Positions 1 through 7,691 of a stretch of DNA of 23,079 bases are shown piece after piece (the stretch's first letter is position 1; each line of letters opens with the position of its first letter). A program made the translations under genes and the position numbers. The notes under the pieces were generated by a model. That model did no database searches and had not been told where the DNA came from. It saw only the letters and a program-made list of their open reading frames with translations. Source of the stretch: JBHIEE01 sp046760445 (GTDB lineage Bacteria > Acidobacteriota > Aminicenantia > JdFR-78); NCBI GenBank assembly GCA_046760445.1, contig JBHIEE010000034.1:1-23079 (forward strand), in the 5' to 3' direction.

Positions 1-111
1 TCCGTCTTTCAAGAATTAGAAGCTAGGATGTGAAAATTGATTTTAGGAAAAAATTGAATTTCTTCTGGTTGGATGATAGATTTAAAACTAAACAACTATC
101 TTATTTTCGTC

Positions 112-140
112 TTGTTTTAAGTTATTTATTCAGATAAAAT
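112..140 (+). promoter_or_regulatory. Candidate sigma70-type promoter of gltX
   Basis: TTGTTT at 112-117 and TAAAAT at 135-140 are separated by 17 bases. The -10 box matches the consensus at five of six positions; the -35 only at the first three. The -10 box ends nine bases before the gltX ATG and no Shine-Dalgarno sequence lies between, so the transcript could begin at or just before the start codon. This comes from motif reading only. Confidence 0.4.
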
Positions 141-149
141 AAACTTACA

Positions 150-1670
150 ATGAATAAAGTAAGAGTTCGCTTTGCTCCCAGTCCAACTGGATTTCTCCAT
201 GTGGGAAATGCCCGAACAGCTCTGTTTAACTGGCTTTTTGCTCGACAGAAAAATGGGGTTTTTATTTTAAGAGTAGAAGACACAGATATAGAAAGATCAG
301 CTGAAGAATATGAGAAAGCGCTAATCCAAGATTTAAGATGGCTTGGGCTGGACTGGAATGAAGGTCCTGATATTGGAGGAGGATACGGTCCCTATCGTCA
401 GTCTAAAAGATTGGAAATTTATCAAAAATACACTCAAATATTATTAGAAGAAGGTAAAGCTTATTATTGTTTTTGCATTCCTGAAGAGTTAGAAGCAGAA
501 AGAGAAAAAACTTTGTCTGAAGGAAGAACGCCCAAATACTCTGGAAAATGCAGAAATATCTCTTTTCAGGAAGCTAAAAAAAGAATAGAGAGTGGGGAAA
601 AAGCAGCCGTTAGATTGAAAACTCCTGATAGCGGTGTAATTAAATTTCATGATTTAGTTAGAGGTGAGGTGATATTTAATTTGGAAGGTATTGGGGATCC
701 TGTTTTAGTTCGTTCCAATGGTTTGCCTTCCTACAATTATGTAGTAGTAATTGATGACCATTTAATGAAAATCAGCCATGTTATTCGGGGCGAAGACCAT
801 GTCTCTAATACCCCTCGGCAAATTTTAGTTTACCAGGCTTTAGGTCTCTCTCCACCTATATTTGCTCATCTTTCAATGGTTATGGGTAAAGACAATACAA
901 GATTAAGTAAAAGACATGGTGCAACTTCGATTGATCAATTTAGGGAAGAAGGATATTTGGCTTCAGCTTTAAATAATTATTTAGCTCTTTTAGGCTGGGC
1001 GCCACCAGAAGGTCAGGAAGTTTTGACCACTGAAGAGCTGATTAACCTGTTTAATCTGGAAAAAGTAAGTAAATCAGCTGCTATTTTCGATTACGACAAA
1101 CTTAACTGGATGAATCGGCAGCATATAAAAAAATTATCTGCCCAGGAAAAGGCTAAAGAGGCTTTTCCTTGTTTAAAAGAAGCTGGATATCTGCCAGAGA
1201 AAATGACCGAAGCTCACTGGAAGTGGCTTGAAAAAGCTGTCGAGAGTTTAATCATTAATGTTGACCGTTTCCCACAACTAGTGGATGAGTTTTCAATATT
1301 CTTCAAGTTTTCCCCTCAAGAAATGGATGAAGAAGCTCGAGAAATTTTAAAAGAAAAGGAAGCAGAAGATGTTATCCAGCTCTTTTCCCAAGAAATGAGC
1401 GGACTAAAAGATTTCAGTTATGACCAGTTTGTCCAAATTACAGAAAAAATAAAGCAAAAAGCAGGATATAAAGGAAAAAAACTTTATCATCCTTTAAGGG
1501 TGGCTCTGACTGCTCGCTCGTCAGGCTTAGAGCTGATTCAGCTCATTCCCTTGGTCGAGCAAGGAGCAAAACTTGAATTTCCTATAAAAATTAAAAACTG
1601 TGCTCAAAGAATAAAAGAGATGAGGGAGTATATTAGAGGCTGGAAGCAAGAGTTAGGAAACAGGAATTAA
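150..1670 (+). CDS. gltX: Glutamyl-tRNA synthetase (class I)
   Basis: Charges tRNA(Glu) with glutamate in the cytoplasm, using ATP. The 506-residue length is normal for bacterial GluRS. The catalytic Rossmann fold starts at once with FAPSPTG at residues 8-14 and the HIGH-type signature HVGN at 17-20. The second class I signature (KMSKS) appears as RLSKR at about 251-255. A YCFC motif near residue 107 and a Cys near 132 sit where many bacterial enzymes bind zinc. The C-terminal part is the helical anticodon-binding region. The ATG at 150 is the natural start because the family begins only a few residues before this Rossmann motif. There is no Shine-Dalgarno sequence in front of it. The next gene starts eight bases after the stop, so the two are probably co-transcribed. 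Many bacteria have a non-discriminating GluRS that also charges tRNA(Gln); the sequence alone does not tell which type this is. Confidence 0.97.
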   Translation: MNKVRVRFAPSPTGFLHVGNARTALFNWLFARQKNGVFILRVEDTDIERSAEEYEKALIQDLRWLGLDWNEGPDIGGGYGPYRQSKRLEIYQKYTQILLEEGKAYYCFCIPEELEAEREKTLSEGRTPKYSGKCRNISFQEAKKRIESGEKAAVRLKTPDSGVIKFHDLVRGEVIFNLEGIGDPVLVRSNGLPSYNYVVVIDDHLMKISHVIRGEDHVSNTPRQILVYQALGLSPPIFAHLSMVMGKDNTRLSKRHGATSIDQFREEGYLASALNNYLALLGWAPPEGQEVLTTEELINLFNLEKVSKSAAIFDYDKLNWMNRQHIKKLSAQEKAKEAFPCLKEAGYLPEKMTEAHWKWLEKAVESLIINVDRFPQLVDEFSIFFKFSPQEMDEEAREILKEKEAEDVIQLFSQEMSGLKDFSYDQFVQITEKIKQKAGYKGKKLYHPLRVALTARSSGLELIQLIPLVEQGAKLEFPIKIKNCAQRIKEMREYIRGWKQELGNRN

Positions 1671-1678
1671 ATTAATAA

Positions 1679-2416
1679 ATGGATAAATTCACCAAGCTTA
1701 ATCCTATTTTAGAAATTCTGAAGTCCTCTCCTCAACGAGTTAGTAAGATACTGATTCAAAAAGATAAATTCAATAAAAGGATTAAAGAAATAATCACTCT
1801 CGCTAAAGGAAAAAATGTTCCTGTTGTTTTTGTCCCCAAGAGCAACCTGGACCAGAAAGATAGTTCTCATCAAGGAATAATTGCTTTACTTTCCTTCAAA
1901 GAGTATTGTTCCATCGAAGAAATACTAACTCAGTCACCCCTCCCCTTTTTAGTTATCTTAGACGGAATTGAAGACCCCAGAAATTTGGGAGCAATAATCA
2001 GATCAGCTGAAGGGGCAAAGGTAGATGGAATTATTCTTCCCGAGAGAAGATCAGTTGGTTTGACTGAGACAGTGGCTATTACTTCTGCAGGAGCCATAGA
2101 AAATGTAAAAATTGCCCGAGTGAAAAATCTTTCAAGGTTGATAGATCAACTAAAGGAAAAAGATATTTGGGTGATTGGTGCAGAAGCAGGTCAAGAAGAA
2201 TACTGGTATGAATTTGATTATACTTTACCTATTGCTCTCGTTTTCGGTTCAGAAGGGAAAGGTCTTCACAGAATAATCCGGAAAAAATGTGACAAAATAT
2301 TATCCATTCCTCTCTTAGGAGAGATAAACTCTCTAAATATTTCAGTGGCCGCTTCTATTTTTTTGTTTGAAGTTACAAGACAGAGAATGAGCAGTAAAAA
2401 TTCTTCTAATAATTAA
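1679..2416 (+). CDS. RNA 2'-O-ribose methyltransferase, SpoU/TrmH family (RlmB-like)
   Basis: Predicted SAM-dependent 2'-O-methyltransferase of the SPOUT superfamily, acting on 23S rRNA or tRNA. Residues 1 to about 75 form the small substrate-binding domain found in RlmB-type members, ending with the typical HQGIIALLSFKEY. The catalytic knotted domain shows all three SpoU motifs: motif 1 with the catalytic-type Asn and Arg in DPRNLGAIIRSAEGA, motif 2 in VFGSEGKGL, and motif 3 in SIPLLGEINSLNISVAASI. The length of 245 residues is standard. It begins eight bases after gltX with no Shine-Dalgarno sequence, so it probably depends on translational coupling. RlmB (23S G2251) is the best guess, but RlmB, TrmH and antibiotic-resistance methyltransferases share these motifs, so no gene symbol is given. 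Confidence 0.92.
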   Translation: MDKFTKLNPILEILKSSPQRVSKILIQKDKFNKRIKEIITLAKGKNVPVVFVPKSNLDQKDSSHQGIIALLSFKEYCSIEEILTQSPLPFLVILDGIEDPRNLGAIIRSAEGAKVDGIILPERRSVGLTETVAITSAGAIENVKIARVKNLSRLIDQLKEKDIWVIGAEAGQEEYWYEFDYTLPIALVFGSEGKGLHRIIRKKCDKILSIPLLGEINSLNISVAASIFLFEVTRQRMSSKNSSNN

Positions 2417-2569
2417 TCTTTTGTTTAATTTTCATCTGCTGATTTCTTCTATAGCTTATATCCAAAGAAAAAATTGATGTCAAATGCGAAAAGACGAAAA
2501 GGAAAACTATATTCTTGACAGCCAGATAGGGAGTCCCTACAGTGCTTTCATTTGGAGGAGTAGTTTGTC

Positions 2570-3211
2570 TTACTCGCTTTTTTGTGGATTCAAGGCATCG
2601 ATATCCAGTTCTTCAATAGGCCCCTCGTAATATTTATATTCCTCTGGAAAAACACTGAACTTACCAGAGAATATACCTGTGAGCATATCTACCCAAAAGC
2701 TTTTCCTATAAGTATTATAGGCTCTAATGCTCACAATCCAATCATCCAGAGCAGTCTTTATTTCGTTGATCCCTTCTTCCACTCCACGCATAGCTTGATT
2801 ATAGGTATCCACACTTCTAATGACAGGATACGCTTCAATTTGCACACGGATGGCTAAGGCTGATTGAAGAACTCCATTGGCAGATTTGGTCAACTCCTCA
2901 GAACTTCCCCCTTTTTCCAGGGCTGTCCTAAATAGCTTTTCCGCTTGCTCAAATCCCGAGCGAGCAGCAGCTATGGCTTGCTGTGCTTCTGTCTCTTTAT
3001 CGGATATCTGGTCTGCCATAGCCCATACAGCTTTTACTTTCTGGCTGCAAAGATTTAAAGCCGAGGAGTAAAGAGATTTTCCTCCTAAGGCAGTTTGATT
3101 CATAGTGTTAAGCTTATTATAGACCCCGACAAACATGGTTCCCAAGAATATCACTGCCATAAGCACAAGGCCAATTAAGACGATAATTCCCATTTTTGAT
3201 GCATTACTCAT
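2570..3211 (-). CDS. LemA family membrane protein
   Basis: A short N-terminus precedes one membrane segment (about residues 7-28) and the family's YNKLNTMNQTALGGKS-like stretch. The rest is a long helical domain of about 180 residues, presumed outside the inner membrane. LemA proteins are widespread and poorly understood; their genes often sit beside TPM-domain genes, as here. This is the last gene of the minus-strand operon. Its ATG overlaps the TAA of the TPM gene by one base (TAATG), and a strong AAAGGAGG site is written inside the last codons of that gene, so translation of the two is coupled. At 213 residues it is slightly longer than many LemA proteins. No biochemical function can be assigned. 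Confidence 0.88.
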   Translation of the reverse strand: MSNASKMGIIVLIGLVLMAVIFLGTMFVGVYNKLNTMNQTALGGKSLYSSALNLCSQKVKAVWAMADQISDKETEAQQAIAAARSGFEQAEKLFRTALEKGGSSEELTKSANGVLQSALAIRVQIEAYPVIRSVDTYNQAMRGVEEGINEIKTALDDWIVSIRAYNTYRKSFWVDMLTGIFSGKFSVFPEEYKYYEGPIEELDIDALNPQKSE

Positions 3212-3771
3212 TATTTTCCTCCTTTAGGGTACAACTCCCTCAATTTTTTGTTTGTCTCCTCAATAATTACCAGGACACCCTTATCGAAATTATTAAAGTT
3301 AAGATATTCTTTCGCTTTCTCCATTACTTCACCATAATCAGAGGAAGTAAATCGTGGCAGGCCACGCCCCACAGATATAGTCATCTTGAACTCGGCATCA
3401 GGTCTTATGAGCCAGACTATTCCGTTATTGCCGCCTTCGGTGCTCCTTCCTTTTTTGCCAAGCTTTAGCCACCTCCCATAGTGCGTGGCGTATTTCTCAG
3501 GCTGCTTTATGCCTGTCTGAATCAGAACGACCATCTCAGCAATCCCATCATCCTGTAAGGTTTGACAGATTGTATCTCCCTTGATTATCGTTTCTCTGGA
3601 AAGCGCTCCTACTTTATCAATAACCCAGTAATCACCCAGAGGAATAAAAGCAGGCTCCCCTTTTGCAAGGCTGACATTTGTATCGTAAGGCTGTTCCTTA
3701 CCTCCACAACTGATTAATAATAAGATAGCTACTACAGCGAATAGTTTTGCTATCTGAGGTAATCTCTTCAC
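3211..3771 (-). CDS. TPM-domain lipoprotein
   Basis: A 186-residue protein with a lipoprotein signal peptide: basic KR, a hydrophobic core, then lipobox LISC with the lipidated Cys at residue 22 and Gly at +2, which fits an envelope lipoprotein. Residues about 45-175 resemble the TPM domain (YgcG/Psb32 type), with VIDKVGALS, a VLIQTG strand, NNGIVWLI and the SVGRGL segment. TPM domains include some reported phosphatases and photosystem II repair factors; the bacterial role is unclear. The GTG at 3771 is preferred over an ATG at 3879. GTG overlaps the upstream stop as GTGA, has AGAAGGA in front, and places the signal peptide at the N-terminus, whereas the longer form would add a low-complexity Cys/Arg/Trp extension that is just another reading of the upstream repeat. 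Many TPM proteins carry their own Gly-rich tail; this one does not, and the Gly-rich tail lies on the upstream gene product. Confidence 0.85.
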   Translation of the reverse strand: MKRLPQIAKLFAVVAILLLISCGGKEQPYDTNVSLAKGEPAFIPLGDYWVIDKVGALSRETIIKGDTICQTLQDDGIAEMVVLIQTGIKQPEKYATHYGRWLKLGKKGRSTEGGNNGIVWLIRPDAEFKMTISVGRGLPRFTSSDYGEVMEKAKEYLNFNNFDKGVLVIIEETNKKLRELYPKGGK

Positions 3772-4715
3772 TTTTTTCCTTCTGAGCAAATAGGGCAGAT
3801 ATGAGTGATTTTTTTGCTGCACCCTGCGCCTCCTCCACCAGCACAGGCACACGCACAGGCACAGGAGACACAGGCGCAAGCACAGGATGACGACCTTCCC
3901 CCAAAGCCTCCACCACCGCCTGAACTTCGGCCAGACCTTCCACCAGAGCCACCAACGAACACACTCCCGCCTCTTCCATATCTACTTCCTTTAACAATGC
4001 TATTGATAATAACTATTATTATCATTATTATGAAAAAAAGAAAAAATAAGATGAACCATCCAGACGATCTTTGGCTCGTTCGTTTACCTCTTAAGGCACT
4101 CGTATTTGCCTGAGGCATAAAAGTCTTTGGGAAAGAGATGGAGACAGAAAATCTTTGACCCTTACCCAAATTGAGCCTTTCCCAGATTATTTCCTGACCC
4201 TCAATCCTAGTTGGTCTTGGAGAGGCTGTTACACGGTCAATCGGTGCAAAGATGTGCATAGTAACGACCAGTCTCTCGGTAATAGCTCTATCGTACCATC
4301 CCGGAGTGAAATCAAGTTTATAATTCTCTTTATCAGCATAGAAAAGCCTGCTCTGAATGAGGGAGAATCCTACTTCAAAGGTCTCACTTGGCAGATAATT
4401 TTTATCAAGGTCTATTCTAACCCCTGACCAACCAGAAGAATTATATGATTGAATACTCCTGATATTTCCTCTGTTTTTGCTCTGGTCAATTTGATAACTG
4501 CTATTGGCCACACCAATGGTTATCCAGGGTATGTGACCACCTGTTACTAACCATTTTTGGTAGTATTCCATCTCAACTGTACCATCTGAACGGGGTTTTA
4601 ACTTAACTGTATAATCGACAATTCGATAAGTGCCAGTATCAGCAAAAGCGAAAAAGGGGAGTCCCAGAATAAAGAAAACAAAAAAGAAGCCAAGATATAT
4701 TTTCCCTTTCATCAT
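3768..4715 (-). CDS. Membrane protein with Gly-rich tail ending in alternating Cys-Ala (candidate modified peptide)
   Basis: A 315-residue protein. A signal peptide (residues 1 to about 25, ending AFA) precedes a beta-rich ectodomain (about 27-215). That region resembles the N-terminus of DUF2207-type proteins (TYRIVDYTVKLKPRSDGTVEMEY), but the resemblance is weak. A long membrane helix covers about 220-241. The Gly/Ser tail (249-277) then runs into CACACVSCACACACA (278-292), GGGGAGCS with Cys299, and a final CPIC (307-310): ten Cys in 33 residues. A cleaved signal plus one membrane helix, followed by basic residues, puts the tail in the cytoplasm. The Ala codons in the repeat vary (GCT, GCC, GCG), so the pattern is kept at protein level and is not DNA slippage. 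The gene starts 11 bases after the radical SAM gene, behind AAGGAAG. Inference: the tail may be the substrate of that enzyme. It could instead bind metal or Fe-S clusters. Confidence 0.8.
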   Translation of the reverse strand: MMKGKIYLGFFFVFFILGLPFFAFADTGTYRIVDYTVKLKPRSDGTVEMEYYQKWLVTGGHIPWITIGVANSSYQIDQSKNRGNIRSIQSYNSSGWSGVRIDLDKNYLPSETFEVGFSLIQSRLFYADKENYKLDFTPGWYDRAITERLVVTMHIFAPIDRVTASPRPTRIEGQEIIWERLNLGKGQRFSVSISFPKTFMPQANTSALRGKRTSQRSSGWFILFFLFFIIMIIIVIINSIVKGSRYGRGGSVFVGGSGGRSGRSSGGGGGFGGRSSSCACACVSCACACACAGGGGAGCSKKITHICPICSEGKK

Positions 4716-4726
4716 TATTTTCTTCC

Positions 4727-6064
4727 TTATTTATTGATGTGTTCCAAGGGGCAGCCTCCGCCGCAGGTGGCAAGATATTCACAATCTTTACACTTTTCAG
4801 CTATAAGTTCATGCTTTCTGAGCTTTCTGGAAGTCGGGTGTTTCCAAATACTCTTCCAATCATCCTTCAGAACATTGCCTATAGTTTCCGGCCATGATTG
4901 ACACGGAATTACTGTCCCATCTGGTTGTATGGTCATATTATGAGCAGCTGCAGAACATCCTTTCATACCGAAACCGAGCTCTATGGGATTAAGCTCAAGA
5001 TAGCAGGTTGGAGAATACCATTGAAGTTCAATGCCCAAACTGTCTGCCAATTCTAAGGCTTGAGCAAGAAGCTTCTTTAAGGCTTCGTGAGAAAGTCCCT
5101 CCTCTTTCTTATATTGAATCCCTCTGCCACTACATATAATTGTATTGCATGCCATATGCTTCAAGCCAATTTCTTTTCCCCACTTAATAAGATCAATAAA
5201 AGTATCTGCATTGTGGGTCGTTAAAGTAGTGTTGGTAATTACCTCCATGCCCAAGGAAAGGGCTTTTTTAATGCCAACCACTGTTTTCTCAAAGGCATCG
5301 CCATTCCCCACCATTTGGTTATGGATTTCTGAGTTGTTTGATTCTATTGTCACCTGAATATAATCAAGACTTGCATCTCTCAAAGGTATGGCAAGTTCGG
5401 CTAATTTAATACCATTCGTTACCAGGCCTGTTACAAACTCCTCGGCTTCACCCACCAATTGAACCAGGTCTTCCCTGAGGGTAGGCTCTCCACCGGTGAA
5501 CACAATCTGAGGAACACCAATTTTCCAAAGAATATCATAAATTTTAGTCCAATCCTCTGTAGCTAATTCCTTCATCTCCTTGGAGCCGCCTGTATAGCAC
5601 TTTCCACAATTGAGCTGACAGCGATAGGTTATAGCTAAATCCATTCGGGCAGGCGCAATCCACTTAGTAGACTTGATTTCCTTCATTGGCAAGCCCACTT
5701 CCACTGGGCAGCTCCCTTCGGCAATATCCATAATGGTTCCAAAAATTCTATCCAGATCAGCTCGTATTCTTTCCTTAGTTATTTTTCGCAAACTAAAGCG
5801 TTTAGCATATTTTTGATGCATTTTCTCTACCACATAATCAATCACTTTTTGAGATTCATCACCATCTCCAGCTTGAAATTTCCACATAGCATCAATAAGA
5901 TGAGCAATAAACTCAGCCGCCACTTGGTCGAGAACCAAAGGTGGCTGGGTGCCATCAATCCAGAGGTAATTTTCTTTTGTCGGATCAGTCAATCTCAGGT
6001 GAAACCTATGACCATTTATGGTGGCGTGCCTGATTCCTTCAGAAAGAAATTGAGGTTTTCTCAT
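4727..6064 (-). CDS. Radical SAM/SPASM protein with PqqD-like N-terminal domain (peptide-maturase type)
   Basis: A 445-residue radical SAM enzyme. The cluster-binding CX3CX2C is C149, C153, C156 (YRCQLNCGKCY), followed by a GGEP motif at 191-194 that contacts SAM. The C-terminus is a SPASM domain for auxiliary Fe-S clusters, with C370, C388 and the typical CX2CX5CX3C run at C425, C428, C434, C438. Residues 1 to about 115, before the barrel, include YLWIDGTQPPLVLDQVAAEF, which looks like the PqqD fold used to bind precursor peptides. This architecture is that of enzymes that cross-link or otherwise modify ribosomal peptides (PqqE, sactipeptide and related maturases). It is the first gene of a four-gene operon, with AAGGAGA before the ATG, and the next gene encodes a Cys-Ala repeat protein. 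The exact reaction and substrate are inferred, not shown. SPASM enzymes also include anaerobic sulfatase maturases and mycofactocin enzymes. Confidence 0.9.
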   Translation of the reverse strand: MRKPQFLSEGIRHATINGHRFHLRLTDPTKENYLWIDGTQPPLVLDQVAAEFIAHLIDAMWKFQAGDGDESQKVIDYVVEKMHQKYAKRFSLRKITKERIRADLDRIFGTIMDIAEGSCPVEVGLPMKEIKSTKWIAPARMDLAITYRCQLNCGKCYTGGSKEMKELATEDWTKIYDILWKIGVPQIVFTGGEPTLREDLVQLVGEAEEFVTGLVTNGIKLAELAIPLRDASLDYIQVTIESNNSEIHNQMVGNGDAFEKTVVGIKKALSLGMEVITNTTLTTHNADTFIDLIKWGKEIGLKHMACNTIICSGRGIQYKKEEGLSHEALKKLLAQALELADSLGIELQWYSPTCYLELNPIELGFGMKGCSAAAHNMTIQPDGTVIPCQSWPETIGNVLKDDWKSIWKHPTSRKLRKHELIAEKCKDCEYLATCGGGCPLEHINK

Positions 6065-6089
6065 TCTCCTTATCTCTCAATTATCTTTG

Positions 6090-6118
6090 CTTATAGCACA
6101 GGATAATTTAGATGTCAA
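6090..6118 (-). promoter_or_regulatory. Strong extended -10 promoter of the radical SAM/Cys-Ala/TPM/LemA operon
   Basis: On the minus strand a perfect TTGACA (6118-6113) is followed after 17 bases by TATAAG (6095-6090), with TGC just before it, giving an extended -10. Transcription would start near 6083, about 20 bases before the radical SAM ATG and just before its AAGGAGA site. It is among the best sigma70-like sequences in the window and implies high constitutive expression unless a repressor acts. Confidence 0.7.
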
Positions 6119-6243
6119 AAATAAAATAAACTAAATTTAAGACGAAAGATTATCAGCAAAAGTTAAAATAATTTATTTCTAATTACCATTCAACCTGAAA
6201 TTTTACCATTCATAATTCTATAATACCGATTGTCAGAATTTCT

Positions 6244-6273
6244 TTGCCTATTTTATTCACTCTTTCCTATATT
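6244..6273 (+). promoter_or_regulatory. Candidate promoter of the NapH-like gene
   Basis: TTGCCT at 6244-6249 and TATATT at 6268-6273 are 18 bases apart. The -10 box ends six bases before the ATG at 6280, and there is no Shine-Dalgarno sequence. A second option is TATAAT at 6219-6224 with CTGAAA at 6195-6200, which would give a normal leader. The two cannot be separated by eye. Confidence 0.35.
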
Positions 6274-6279
6274 ATTCGT

Positions 6280-7503
6280 ATGAAAGAGAGAATTCCAAAT
6301 TCTTTAAAAAAATCAGTTTTTACTAGTAGTATTTTATCTTTTTTAATGCTACTTCTTCTTTCTACTTTTCTTGTAGCAAGGAATATCCCAGATCCATCGA
6401 TGTTTGCTATAAGTTCTGCATACACTTTTTTTCTTGTTTTTATAACTTTTATGATTTATAGAACTGGCAAAGTATCCAAATATCGCTCTATCTTTTTCAT
6501 AATCTATGCCTTTAGTTTTATTATCTCTTTTGTCAGTCATTTAATTGAACAAAGAGGAGGAATGGTTCTTACCCAGCAAGCAATTGATAATTTGGAAGTT
6601 CCTCTTTGTCCAGTGGCTATTCCCCAGCTAATATTACCCGCAATTTTAAAGCAAATGCTTATTTTTCCAACTAAACTTTTGGAAGGTCCCTATGGTGGCT
6701 TCTATCCTATATTATTTATGTGGCTAGTTGGAGTGATTTCCTTGGGCAAGGGGTGGTGTAGCTGGGGGTGTTTTTTTGGCGGGATTGATGAAGGTTTTTC
6801 AAAAATTCTTCACAAAGAGAAAATTCCTTCTAAAAATTTGAATCCTAAGTGGCGCTATTTCTCTTTTGCCCTTCTCTTTGTAATTATTATATGGGCATTT
6901 TTATCCATGGAACCTGTCTATTGTGCTTGGATATGTCCACTAAAATTAGTAACAGAGTATGTAGAAATTACTAATCTTACTACTTATCTTCAGGCAGTAA
7001 TTTTCATTACTCTTGGTATTGGACTTTTAATTATTCTCCCTCTATTGAGCAAAAAAAGAATTCATTGTGGCACTTTTTGTCCTTTAGGTGCTTCCCAATC
7101 AATAGTTGGTTTGATTAATCCCTATAGAGTAAAAATTGATAAAGAAAAATGTATTAATTGTAAAAAGTGCGAGAAACTCTGTCCTATTTTTGCAATTAAT
7201 GAAGGAAAAATCTCTATGACTTGTATTCGATGTGGAAAGTGTATGGATGAATGCCCAACCAGAGCGATTGACTTTCGTCTTTTAGGCATTCCTTTTTCCA
7301 CTAAAGATAGAGTTTTGTCTTCAAGAATTAAAAATAAGATTTTAGCTCTACCTCTCAGATTTATTGAAGAAATTATAGATGCCAGGACAATATTTGTTTT
7401 CGGTGCGCTTCTTTTTGGAGCAATAATATCAGGTAGCTTTGTTCCTCAAACAATGCTAAGAATTTATCGGTTATTTACTGAAGGAACACTACTTTTTAAG
7501 TGA
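6280..7503 (+). CDS. NapH/CcoG-like membrane protein with two [4Fe-4S] ferredoxin motifs
   Basis: A 407-residue polytopic membrane protein with several hydrophobic helices. The membrane part carries the paired-Cys signatures of NapH/MauN/CcoG-type proteins: WCSWGC (about 160-164), CAWICP (215-219) and CGTFCPLG (263-267). A bacterial ferredoxin domain follows: CINCKKCEKLCP (291-302) and CIRCGKCMDECP (315-326), each able to bind a [4Fe-4S] cluster. The family passes electrons from the quinol pool or membrane to periplasmic partners, or helps assemble metal enzymes. ATG 6280 is chosen over an upstream TTG (6244) because it gives a basic N-terminus directly before the first helix. The neighbours (tiny membrane protein, TPR protein, CcdA/SafE-like transporter) suggest a role in redox or metal handling at the envelope, but the partner is not identified. 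Confidence 0.85.
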   Translation: MKERIPNSLKKSVFTSSILSFLMLLLLSTFLVARNIPDPSMFAISSAYTFFLVFITFMIYRTGKVSKYRSIFFIIYAFSFIISFVSHLIEQRGGMVLTQQAIDNLEVPLCPVAIPQLILPAILKQMLIFPTKLLEGPYGGFYPILFMWLVGVISLGKGWCSWGCFFGGIDEGFSKILHKEKIPSKNLNPKWRYFSFALLFVIIIWAFLSMEPVYCAWICPLKLVTEYVEITNLTTYLQAVIFITLGIGLLIILPLLSKKRIHCGTFCPLGASQSIVGLINPYRVKIDKEKCINCKKCEKLCPIFAINEGKISMTCIRCGKCMDECPTRAIDFRLLGIPFSTKDRVLSSRIKNKILALPLRFIEEIIDARTIFVFGALLFGAIISGSFVPQTMLRIYRLFTEGTLLFK

Positions 7504-7520
7504 ATATTAGGAGATTTAAA

Positions 7521-7691
7521 ATGGGTAAAGATTGGAAGAATTCAGTTTGGATTGTTCTTCGTTCCATACTTATTTTTTTATATGCCTTATTCCTATTATG
7601 GCTCATTCCTACTTTTTTCTATAACTATTCAGGTGATTGGATGAAAAAAGTAGCTGATAAGCTTTCAATTAGAGAAATGAATATTAGATAA
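7521..7691 (+). CDS. Small single-span membrane protein (56 residues)
   Basis: Not recognised by sequence. It has one strongly hydrophobic segment (about residues 9-33) between a basic N-terminus and a polar, amphipathic C-terminus. AGGAG lies eight bases before the ATG at 7521, which favours this start over a GTG at 7500 that overlaps the upstream stop. Its place just after the NapH-like gene suggests a small subunit or assembly factor of that membrane complex, as tiny membrane proteins often are in respiratory and cytochrome-assembly operons. Confidence 0.65.
   Translation: MGKDWKNSVWIVLRSILIFLYALFLLWLIPTFFYNYSGDWMKKVADKLSIREMNIR

Noticed and set aside
2417..2569. Expected bidirectional terminator in the convergent gap
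   Set aside because: The only palindrome (TAGGGAGTCCCTA) has a one-base centre and no T run, so it does not form a usual terminator hairpin.
3772..3879. N-terminal extension of the TPM lipoprotein up to an ATG at 3879
   Set aside because: It would put a Cys/Arg/Trp-rich stretch before a clear lipoprotein signal peptide; the GTG at 3771 has a ribosome site and the usual stop-start overlap.
3805..4113. Pro/Gln/Ala-rich frame on the plus strand across the Cys-Ala and Gly-rich tail region
   Set aside because: It is the complement of the G/C-rich repeat of a well-supported minus-strand gene, with no ribosome site and no recognisable domain.
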